A stretch of 64,000 nucleotides of DNA, from contig CAWUHX010000061.1 in NCBI GenBank assembly GCA_963922205.1, positions 1,263,597 through 1,327,596 of the forward strand, read 5' to 3'. This document shows positions 43,553 to 55,500 of the stretch, in pieces. The translations under genes and the position numbers were made by a program. Below the pieces are notes generated by a model. The model did no database searches. It saw only the letters and a list, made by a program, of their open reading frames with translations, and was not told the origin of the DNA. The DNA is from Romanomermis culicivorax (lineage: Eukaryota > Nematoda > Enoplea > Mermithida > Mermithidae). Position 1 is the stretch's first letter. Each line of letters begins with the position of its first letter.

Positions 43553-46500
43553 GTAAGCTTGCTCAGTGTAAGAACAAGAACTGGGGCCGGTTTCTCGAAG
43601 CTGACGAAAATTTCGTCAACGAAATTTTCTAATTCGTTGAGATTTCGCGAACCTCATTTTTTGGGTTTCCCAAAGCTTTCGAAACATTTTTAATTCGTTG
43701 ACGAAATCTCGTCAAGGATTTCGTCATCGAACTTTGGATCGTTGACGAATTAATACTTGTGATTTAAAGTGACATAAAGGCTATTAATTTCGCTGGTCAG
43801 TCAAAGTAATTACTGTATTTTGGACTTTTTTGTTCTTCATTTCTTCGTCTATCTGCCACCTGCCTTCCTCAAATTGGGTTTTTGAGGAAAAAAATGGGAA
43901 TGGGGAAAAAAGCAAAAAAGGCCTGCCGGTAGGAGTCGCTTTGCCGTGGCCCTGAAATATCATATGTCTCTACACTAGATCATAATGTAACATAAAGATT
44001 TGTAACATATTGAAGATGACTAAGAAATTAGCAGACTATTAAAGAAATATTACAGTAACGTATGAAAATAAAATGGGAAATCTGTGGGGCATAGATTTGT
44101 GTGATTCAAAATGATGAGAATAGAAAGGAAGATACTGAAACAGGAAAGAATGAGAGGGAAACTGAAAAACATGTTATACAGAAAATAAAGAAAATAAGGG
44201 AAGAGGATTAACAAAATGATTTTTTAGTGTCCACGTCATTTCTCTAATGTAAGACTTTCATAATGTTGTCACACCTTGTACTGTTGATTTTATAATTTAA
44301 ACAAGTATAGCACAAAATACATCAGTTTAGGAAAAGTTTCCAGCTAAGTGCAAAATTTTCGTACAGGAAAGTAATAGTAGATATTTTATAGCGTAATGCA
44401 AAATTTAAAAATTAAAGCTGATCCTAAAATCTGCGTAGATAAAAACACACGTGCTTGGCACTAAAGTAAGACGGGCGCCCAAGTTTGATGGGCGCCAGGT
44501 TGCGACACAATCCTTTAAAACATTGAAACATAGGACACAAAAAAAATACAAAATTGATCAATCAATAAATTTGAATAAATAAAGAGGACTATAGATTTTC
44601 GCCCTATTCTTTGTACAATAAAAAACGGCTGTTATGAACAGTTAGAGAGGTTCGAACCTGCCTAGTTCTTTTTTCGTCAAAGAGCTAGAAATTTCGACAG
44701 GAAAATATTTAGGGAGTTTTGGGAAACTCAAAGGCACAGTCAATCGAAAAAATTGCAAAATTTCGTTAACAAACTGACCAATTCGTCAGCGAAATCTCGA
44801 CCACAAAAAAATTTTGTCAACGAAGTTTGGATATTTCATCAACAAACTGCCAGTTTTGCTGACGAATTAAATTCGGTAGCTTTGAGAAACCGGCCCCTGA
44901 TCAATATTAATGGAAGGATCTAGCTTTCCTAGAGTTTACGGGGCATTCAATGAAACAAACATGTAGATAGGGTTTGGGGGGTCTGAACCCTCAGCAGATT
45001 CTTGCTGGCCCCAGTTGATTCTACTCCCCATCATTCATCAAGAGAAGGAAAATAAGAGAAAAAAGAAGAGAAAGACTTCATAATGATGAAAATTATAGGT
45101 ACTGTAGTTCAACGATTTTTCTTAACAATGCATACTTGACTACAAAGGAGAACAGTAAAAGTTTAAAAAGTTCTGACCAAGCGAATAGTTTCGCATATCA
45201 CAGCGCAATCCTGATTGGTCAGAACTTTCAATCATGTGACATTGCGGTTTTCTGCCTGATTTACTGCCTTTACGGAGAGGCGTGTTCAATGCGAATAATT
45301 GAATGTCTACAGAGCTTTGTGAGTGCAGAAAATTGTGTATCAATATAGTCACCTTGCCATCTCAGCCGTCGTGCCATTACAGCAACTGAATCACCATTTC
45401 AGCTACTGAATCACCATTGCGGCCCTTGAATCAATTCAGTCACTACTTTTTGGCATCGAGTACCGATTTAGTCACCAAATCATTTCGACCACTGTGACTT
45501 TTCGATCGTTGTGTAATTGCAAATTCATAATTTATCAAATTTTATTCAAAAATTGAAATTTCAATTTAAAATTGATCAAAACTTTGGGATAACAAAATTA
45601 TCCTGTGGAAATTCATCAAAATTTGAGTTTTTTCAGGACAAGTTTCAATGTTTTTTTTTTAAATTATCGAAAAATTGTAATTTCTACATGAAAATTTTTG
45701 AAAATTTCACTTGAAAAAAGAAATTTAAAAACTGATTTTTGAAAAATTTTCAAAAACAGTTAAAAAATCACGAATTTGAAGCGTTTTTTGCATTTTTTTC
45801 AAGTTCCAATTAAAATTTTACCAAATCTCATCAAGAAATTCTAAACTTAAGTTTTTGAAAAAGAAATTTTTTCCTCCACAAAATAATTATTTTGAAATTA
45901 TTTTCCAAACATTATTGCCTTTTCCGACGAGATTCCAAAATATAAAACAACGAAAATCACAAAAATACACTTTTTGGTTAAATGTGGCGAATTTAAATTG
46001 AAATTTGAGTATTTTTTTGGAATTCTTATTCAAAAGTATCATAGTTGAACAAAAAATTGTAATTGTCATATGAAATTAATTGAAAATCATTTTTGATTAA
46101 AATTTATTCGAATTTGCGCTTAAATGAGCAATTGGGAAAATTTATATTTCGAGAAAATGTTCGAAATTGCAGCTTCTTCGCGAATTTTAGGTCGGAATTT
46201 AAAAAAAATTTACCGCAAAATGCGAATTTCGATAAAAAAATTCGAAAATTTTGAATTGTATATTTTTTTCAAACTTGCCAAAATTTGAGTTTTTTCCAGC
46301 CAAAATTCACAGTTTTCTAAAATTTTACAGTGTAAATCGATCGAAAATTCGAAAAAACGTAATTTTTATTCGAAATCAATTGTAAATCATAAATATTATA
46401 ATTTTTTGATGAAAGTTCATCCGAATTTGATCTTAACTGAGCGATTCGAAAGAATAAATTTCGAAAAATTGTTGGAAATCGCAGCTTCTTCGCGAATTTC

Positions 46501-49500
46501 AGGTCAGAATTAAAAAAAAATTATCGCAAAATGCGAATTTTGATAAAAAAATTCAAAAATTTTGAATTTTATAATTTTTTTCAAACTTATCAAAATTTGA
46601 GTTTTTGCCAGCCAAAATTCATTGTTTTTCAAAAATTTACAGTCTTAATTGATCAAAAACTCGGAAAAATGTAACTTATACATAAAAATTTGAGTTGAAA
46701 CTAGAAATTTCTAAAATTGAATTTTTCAACATTTTTCAGAAATTAGGAATTCTAAGTGTTTTTTTCGTAAATTTCAAGTCAAAAATCAAGAAATTATATC
46801 AAACAATTCTATTTTTCATTCCAAATTCTGAAAATTTTCTGCTCAGAGCTTACATTATCATGTTTTATTTTGTCAAAATTCTAAAAATCACAAATATAGA
46901 CTTTTTATTTCAAAAATTTCTCCTGATTTTAATTCAAAATTTGAAATTCAAATTCAAATTTTTCGAAAATTTTGCTTCAAGGTTAAGTCAAAATTTATCA
47001 AATTTTATTCAAAAATTGAAATTTCAATTTAAAATTGATCAAAACTTTGGGATAACAAAATTTTCCGGTGGAAATTCATCAAAATTTGAGTTTTTTCAGG
47101 ACAAGTTTCAATGTTTTTTTTTTAAATTATCGAAAAATTGTGATTTTTACATTAAAATTTTTGAAAATCTCACTTGGAAAAAGAAGTTTAAAAACTGATT
47201 TTTGAAAAATTTTAAAAAAATGTTCAAAATCACGAATTTGGAGCGTTTTTACATTTTTTCTAAGTTCCAATTCAAGTTTTACCAAATTTTATCAAAAACT
47301 TTTAAACTTAAATTTTTGAAAATGAAATTTTTTCCTCCACAAAATAATTATTTTGAAGATATTTTCCAAACATTATTGCCTATTCCGACGAGATTCCAAA
47401 ATAGAAAACAACGAAAATCACAGAAATACACTTTTTTGTTAAATATGGCAAATTTAAATTGAAATTTGAGTAATTTTTTGAAATTCTCATTCAAAAATAA
47501 TCATAGTTGAACCAAAAATTGTATTTTCATATGAGATTAATTGGAAATTATTTTTGATGAAAATTCATCCGAATTTGCGCTTAAATGAGCAATGAGAAAA
47601 ATTTAAATTTCGAAAAAATAATGGAAATCACAGCTTCTTCGCGAATTTCAGGTCACAATTTAAAAAAAAAAATTATCGCAAAATGCGAATTTTGATAAAA
47701 AAAATTCAAAAATTTTGAATTTTATATTCTTTTTCAAACTTATCAAAATTTGAGTTTTTTCCAGCCAAAATTCATTGTTTTTCCAAAATTTACAGTCTTA
47801 ATCGATCAAAAACTCGGAAAAATGTAACTTATACATAAAAATTTGAGTTGAAACTAGAATTTTAAAAAATTGAATTTTTCAACTTTTTTCAGAAATTAGG
47901 AATTGTAAGTGTTTTTTTTCGCAAATTTCAGGTCAAAAATTAAGTAATTATATCCGACAATTCTAGTTTTGATACAAAAGTTCTTAAGTCTTTCTACTCA
48001 GAACGTTCTTCATTATGTTTTTTGTCAAAATTCATCAAAATATTGTTCTAAAAATCACAAATATAGACTTTTTTTGGTTTTAGAAATTTTTTATAGTTTT
48101 TTCAAAAATTTAAATTTCGATTTTTTGAAAATATTTCTTCTAGGTCAAGTAAAAATTTATCAAGTTTTATCCAAAAATTGAATATTCAATTCCAAATTGA
48201 TCAAAACTTTGGGAAAAAACAAAATTTTCAGTTGAAAATTCATCAGAATTTTAGTTTTTTCGGAGCAAGTTTCAATGTTTTCTTGGAATTGATCCTGAAA
48301 ATTCAACAAAAAGTCGAAATAATGTGATTTTTACAGGAAAATTTTTGGGAATTCCACTTGAAATGGGAAATTTAAAAAACTGAAATTTCGATCAATTTTA
48401 AAAAACAGTTCAATAATTACGAATTTGAAGCGTTTTAATTTTTTTATTTGAAATTTTAATTCAAAATTTTTCAGATTTTATACGAGAGTTTGAAACTTTA
48501 ATTTTCAAAATGAAATTTGTTCTCCGCAAAATAATCATTCTGAAATTATCTACCGAAATTTTTGCCTATTCCGACGAGATTCCACAATAGAAAACAACGA
48601 AAATCACAAAAAGTACACTTTTTTGTTAAACATTACGAATTTAAATTACAATCTCGAGTTAATTTTCTAAAACTTTAATTCAAAATCAATCAAAGTTTAA
48701 CGAAAAATTGTAATTCTTGTTTGAAATTGATTGAAAATCATTAATATTATAATTTTTTGATGAAAATCCACCCGAATCTGAGCTCAAACGAGGAACTCGA
48801 AAAATTTAAATTTCGAAAATTGTTATAAATCACAGCTTTTTTGCGAATTTCAGGTCAGAATTTATAAAAAAATTATCGCAAAATGCGGATTTTGATAAAA
48901 AAAATTCAAAAATTTTGAATTTTGAATTTTTTTCCAACTGATCAAAATTTGAGTTTTTTCCATCAAAAATTCATGGTTTTTCCAAAACTTACTGTCCAAA
49001 TCGATCGAAAATTCGAAAAAATGTAACTTATACATGAAAATTTGACTTGAAACTAGAAATTTTTAAAATTGAATTTTCCAACATTTTCCAGAAGATAGGA
49101 ATTCTAAGTGTTTTTTCCGCAAATTGCAAGTCAAAAATCAAGAAATTCTATCCGACAATTCTAGTTTTGATACAAAAGTTCTTAAGTCTATCTACTCTGA
49201 ACGTTCTTTATTATGTTCTTTTGTCAAAATTCATCATAATATTGTTCTAAAAATCACAAATATAGACTATTTTGTTTTGAAAAATTTTTTTTTAATTCGA
49301 AATTTGAAATTCAAATATAAATTTTCCGAAAATTTTGCTTCAAGGTTGAGTCAAAATTTATCAAATTTTATTCAAAAATTGAAATTTCAGTTTAAAATTG
49401 ATTAAAACTTCGGGATAACGGTGGAAATTCATCAAAATTTGAATTTTTCAGGAAAAGTTTCAATGTGTTTTTTAAATAAACGAAAAATTGTGATTTTTAC

Positions 49501-52500
49501 ATGAAAATTCTTGAAAATTCCACTTGGAAAAAGAAATTCAAAAACTGAATTCTGAAAAATTTTCAAAAACAGTTCAAAAATCACGAATTTGAAGCGTTTT
49601 TTCATTTTTTTTCAAGTTCCAATTTAAATTTTACCAAATCTCATCAAGAAATTCTAAACTTAAGTTTTTGAAAGAAAAATTTTTTCCTCTACAAAATAGT
49701 TATTTTGAAATTTTTTTCAAACATCATTGCCTATTCAGACGAGATTCCAAATTAGAAAATAACGAAAATCACAAATAAACACTTTTTGGTTAAATATGAC
49801 GAATTTAAATTGAATTTGGAGTATTTTGTTTAAAATTTTTATTCGAAAATAATCGAAGTTCAACAAAAAAGAGTAATTTTTGTTTGAAATTAATTAAAAA
49901 TCATTAATATTATAATTTTATGATGAAAATCCATCCGAATCTGAGCTGTAATGCCGAATTTGAAAATTTTAAATTCTGAAAATTTCTTAGAAATCACAGC
50001 TTCTTCGCAAATTTCAGGTCAAACATTGAAAAATATTTTATCAAAAAATGCGAAGTTTCGTTTGAATTTTAAAATTTTTTCAAATTGATCAAAATTTGAG
50101 GTTTTCTAGCCAAAATTCATTGTTTTTTCCAAAATGCACAGTCTTAATCGATCAAAAATTCGGAAAAATGTAACTTATACATGAAAATTTGAGTTGAAAC
50201 TAGAAATTTTTAAAATTGAATTTTTCAACATTTTTCAGAAATCAAGAATTCTAAGTGTTTTTTCCGCAAATTTCAAGTTAAAAATCAAGAAATTATATCA
50301 AACAATTCTATTTTTGATTCCAAATTCTAAAAATTTTCTGCTCAAAGCTTACATTATCATGTTTTATTTTGTCAAAATTCATCAAAATATTGTTTTAAAA
50401 ATCACAAATATAGAATTTTTTGGTTTTAAAAATTTTTATAGTTTTTTCCAAAATTTAAATTTTAAATTTAAATTTTTATCAAAAAATGTGAATTTTGACT
50501 CAAGAATTTTTAATTTAAATTTTTTTTTTCAAATTTATTGAGTTAATCAGAAAAAATACTTTTTTTGTTTAATATGACGAATTTAAATTATAATTTCGGA
50601 TTTTTTCCTCAAAATTTCAATGTGGAATTCATCAAAGCTTATAAAAAAATTGTTATTTTCATTTGAAATGTGATCATAAATAATGAAATTTTGGTAAAAA
50701 AATCATATATTTTGATTTTTGATAGAAAATAGTCAATGTTTGAGCAAAAATCATGAAATTTTGATTAAAAATCAGTAATTGTGATCAAAACTTTTTTGAT
50801 ATCAATAAAAATTTCAACAGTTTTGATTGAAAATTGTTCAAATTAATTTTTTTGAGTAAAAATCAGCAATTTTGATCAGAGATCATAAAATTTTGATCAG
50901 AAATCATGAAATCCCTGAATTTTCGATAGATTTCAAAAACTGCAATTAAATTTTCAAAAATAAAATTTTTTTAAAATTATCAAAAATTTCAAAAAATGTT
51001 TAGTTTTATGAAAATGTCCGAAGAATGTTGGATTTTGACCAAAAAATACTTAAAGTTCTGGACTAAAAATGCTGAAATTCTTTTGCTCAGAATTTTTAAA
51101 ATTTAGGATTTAAAGAATCTCAAAATTTAAAATATCCTAAAATTAAAAAAATTCAAAATTTATAAAATTTCTAAAATGCGAAGGTTTGAATATCTTGAAC
51201 ATTTCAAAATTCAAGAAAATCGCTAAAATTTCAAAATAAAAAATATTTCAAAAGTCAAAAAATTCCAAAGTTTGAAATGATCGGAAACGACCGAGAGTGG
51301 TAATAATCGGCCAATTCGCATAAATTATTTGCAGCTTTGGTCTGTAGTTCATCGTGCTATGTCTGAAAGAGCTGCAGCTTTTAAGATGAAAATTGCCATA
51401 AAATCTACATATATTTAAAAAAATGCCATTAACACGCCAATAAATGACAAATTTTCATCAGAATTCAGTCAAAATACCCAATTTTCGGGGCTTTGCGACT
51501 ACTATGTATTTTTACGACTCTTTGGCAGTAGACATGCACGACAAGAATTTCCCAGGGGGTGGGATATTGGACTTTTCATCCATTGGGAGGTAGGCGAGCA
51601 AAAAAAAAACAAGTTCTGCAAACTAGTTTTTCATACAAAATATGCACAAAAATAATCGAAGAAGCTGTCTTGAAAAAAGTTCAGTGGGCCAGGGTCTCAG
51701 GTAAGGGAGTTTACCCCCCTACGCCCGCCTATGTGCGTGTGTATGTATGGCGCATAAGCGCGACTCTTGACCATTTTTCTTTTTCTGAAGGAAAATTCAT
51801 CAAAAACTTTTATCTGGAGACCCCGCCCCACTCCGGGTGCTCATGAGCCTGAGGCCGTATTCATAAAGGACGCTGAAGTCTATAGACCGACCTAGGACCG
51901 GTCTACATTCAGATTGGGCTAAAGTTTTTTAAAAGTTTTTTTTGCTGTCTAAAGACTAGTAGAAACTGTGATACTACTAATAGAATCAAATATTAGTAGC
52001 TTTAACCCCAGACATGCACGGCAAGAATTTTCCAGGGGGGAGGGTCCATGGACCTTTTTTCCCAGGGGGTAGGGGGTGGGTGAGCAAAAAAACAAAAAAA
52101 GTTCTACAAGTCTGTTTTTCATACAAAATATTCACAAAAATAATGAAAATAGGTGTCTCGAGAAAAGTTCAGGGGGGCGTTTTGACGATTTTTGTTGGCC
52201 AGGGGGGTGGCCAGGCTCTCAGGTATGGGGGTTAACCCCCTACCCCCCCTATATGCATGTATGCTTAACCCTATAAAAAATTAAGATGAATTTTTTGAAA
52301 GATATTTTTTTGGTCGGTCTCAGAGTCGATGCCAAGTTTGCCACATTCTGAAAATAATTCAAATGCCCAGAGAAAAGGTTTCCCAAACCGTAAATTTATA
52401 TAATTGGTCATTTATTGGCCTGTGAATAGCTTTTTTTTAATGTGTGGCTTCTGTGGAAATTTTCATATTTTAAAAGTTGCAGCCTTTCCAGGCTTAGCAC

Positions 52501-55500
52501 GGCGAACTGGACCAAAGCTACCAATAATCCATGCGAACTGGCCACTCTTACTTCTTGTTTTTCGCGGTATTATAAGCAGATGAAAAGAAACAGAATATGC
52601 GCATCAATTATTGCCGCTCTCGGCTGATGCAGGTGCCCGAGAGCGGGAAAACGAAAATTTCCTCTCTTCATCACGGAAAAAAATTTTTCGGGTCAAACGT
52701 TTTTCCCTGTTTCAAAGTAATTTTGTCTGCTGCCGAGTAGAAATTTTGTAGGATGAAATGTTTCATCTCGCCGAAAAAATTTTTCTCATTTTGCCGGTGT
52801 CGGCCGACGCAAGTGCCCGAGAGCGGCAAGTGCTATTACTGTAACTTGTTGCCGGCCTTTTCCAGTTGCCGCTCTCGGCCGATGCAGGTGCCCGAGACCG
52901 GCAAAATGAAAATTTTAATTTTTCATTGCGGAAAAAAATTTTTCTGGTCAAAACATAATTTTTTTTCTGCTGCCGAGTGAAAATTTTTTGGCGCAAAATT
53001 TTCTTCTTGTTGGTGAAAAATTTTTTTTTGTTGATGGAAAACTTTTTTTGTTGATGAAAATTTTTTTTCTTGGTGAAAAATTTGTTTTCTTGGCGAAAAA
53101 TTTTTGTCTCGGCGAAAAATTTTTTTTCTTGATTTTGCTGGTGTCTCGTCCACCGTAGTTCCGCTATAATACACTTTATCCCCCATCAAGCCTGCTATTT
53201 TCCCAAACCAATCGATGTGATGCGTCATCACACTTTTCATTCATATTTCCTACTCGTGCATCACTAAAAAAATCCTTTTTTGTACGACCTTTTCACATTT
53301 AATTAGTTCTTTTCTAACTGAAACAATATCATCTTCTGCACTACATCATCATCCTCGTCCCGTCTTTCTACCTACAATAGCCGTCAAAACGTCAAATGCC
53401 CTTTTTGTGAGTAACCTGTTGACCTTTATCAATTTCTGTTTCATAAATAACCTGTATCGAAAAAAGTGCCAGACTATAAGCTTTAAAAAATTAAAAAAAT
53501 GTAATAATCGATAAAATCGGCACACAAATGTACGAAAAATCGTGATTTTAATGTCGTAACCATAACCTTTCCCAAATTTTTTCACACTGAAAAGTGACTT
53601 TTAACACAGTGCATTCAATGAACTTTACTGTAATTGAATACCCCAAAAATTGATTGAATTATTAAGGGAAACAATCTCGCAGTGGAACACTGACTTCTTC
53701 ATTATATACTAAAGGCCCTGTCATACTTCGCCGCGCGGTGCCGGTTGTCCTATTCATACTAACAGGCGGCGCCGCGCGGTGGCTTGTCATACATCGCCGC
53801 GCGGTACCGCGCGACGCCGCTTTTTTACTTTTGGATTTTGCTCTTCTCAAAAAATGTGTATTGGTTCAGTTGAAACCTGATGGGGCGCCGCGCGGCGCCC
53901 CATCAGGTTTCAACACATTTTTTGAGAAGAGCAAAATCCAAAAGTAAAAAAGCGGCGCCGTGCGGTACCGCGCGGCGAAGTATGACAAGCCGCTGCGCGG
54001 TGCCACCTGTTAGTATGAATAGGACAACCGGCACCGCGCGGCGAAGTATGACAGGGCCTTTAAACCGCCCAAAAGCAGTTTTTCAGTATAAAGGGGACGA
54101 CCATACTTGTAATTGAGGAGGAAGTGCTATGGGAACCCCCCCCCCCCCGTCCCAGAAATCGTCGAACATATGGCTAGCCATTGGGCGACCGCCCTCCCCC
54201 CAAGATTTTCCAATCCTATGGCTAGCCACATGGTAGCCTTAGGAACCACCATACTTTTGGTTAGAAAAATACTGAAAAATGTAAATTTTTTAATGAAAAA
54301 TGTAAATTTTTGAACAAAAATTGGTCAGGAATGTGAATTTTTGGGGCGCTTCGAGCCATGAATAAATTTTTTCGGTCTTTTTAGAAAAAAATCACAATTT
54401 TTTGAACTATTTTTGGAACCTTTTTCGCGCAAGAAATCATTTTTTCCCCTCCCCAAAAAATTGTGAGAATTACTGACTCCCGGCCCATGAAAAGTCGCCC
54501 AACCCCCCCCCCCCCCCGCCAGACCTCGGGGCTCCGTTACATGTATGGGGACGACGCTCGCCCAATAATGAACGGATTACTGGTGAATGGATAAGTTGTC
54601 TGAAAGCACTGGCCTTATTGCTGACGCCATTTGTGGAAGTAGCCTTTAATGCAATTTTATGTTACCCGCCCTTGATGGAAAATGAGAGCAACCGAGTAAA
54701 TCTGGAGGATTTTTGCAATTATTTCATAGACATGTGGATTAATGGCCATTTCCCAATCGGACTGTGGAGGAATCACTGGAGCAGTGGGGACCTCGCACAA
54801 ATATCTGCACGGAAGGTTATCAGAACCATTTGAATTTTGCCGATGTTCGTGACATGAACTTGGCAGTTAGAAATTTTTTGCATCTAGGGCAACCTATCCA
54901 CAACCGTGATCAGGTTTATGTCCCTAACATAGAAAAAGGTGTCTATCAAAAAAAACCGTGTGATAGGACGTACATTTCTTTAGACAACTGTATTACGGGA
55001 CCAAAAAAAATTTTTTTCTAAAGCCACCAGTCAGTTGTGGTGCCTAATTTTGATCCTGAACTCATGGAGCACCATGTGTTCCCATATCTTGTCAATAGTT
55101 ATACGGGCACATACATGAGGTACACAAAAGATACCCCGGTACAAAACATACGCTTCAAAGTTCGACGCCTTAACTGTGTGGGGCGATACAAGGGGTGTAG
55201 AAAGTTTAGTCGACAATGTTATTCAATACAAATTTTGTTAAGCGTGCGGGGCGATACAGGGGGTGTATAAAGTATAGTAGATGATGTAATATGATCTGAA
55301 TTTCGTTTAACGGCTCGGGGAGATACAGGGGGTGTAGAAAGTATGCCCTAAGCTTCAATGTGTAAAATTCTACTTCCGTGTGGAAAGTACACCCAAAGTT
55401 TCGACCGTAGTTTCTACAGAATTTTACACGTTGAAGCTTCAAACCTAGAATTCTACTTCCATGTAGAAAGTATCCCCGAAGCTTCAACGCGTAAAATTAT

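Noticed and set aside
44649-44660. B-box-like GGTTCGAACC
   Set aside because: A palindromic decamer with no A-box at tRNA spacing; chance or TE sequence.
45136-50541. Many open frames of 65-167 codons in the AT-rich array
   Set aside because: They are Phe/Lys/Asn/Ile-rich low-complexity translations of the tandem repeat, repeated with the same period, and have no domain motif.
53662-54116. Arg/Ala-rich frames in the GC-rich foldback
   Set aside because: Both strands are open only because of the palindromic CCGCGCGG content.
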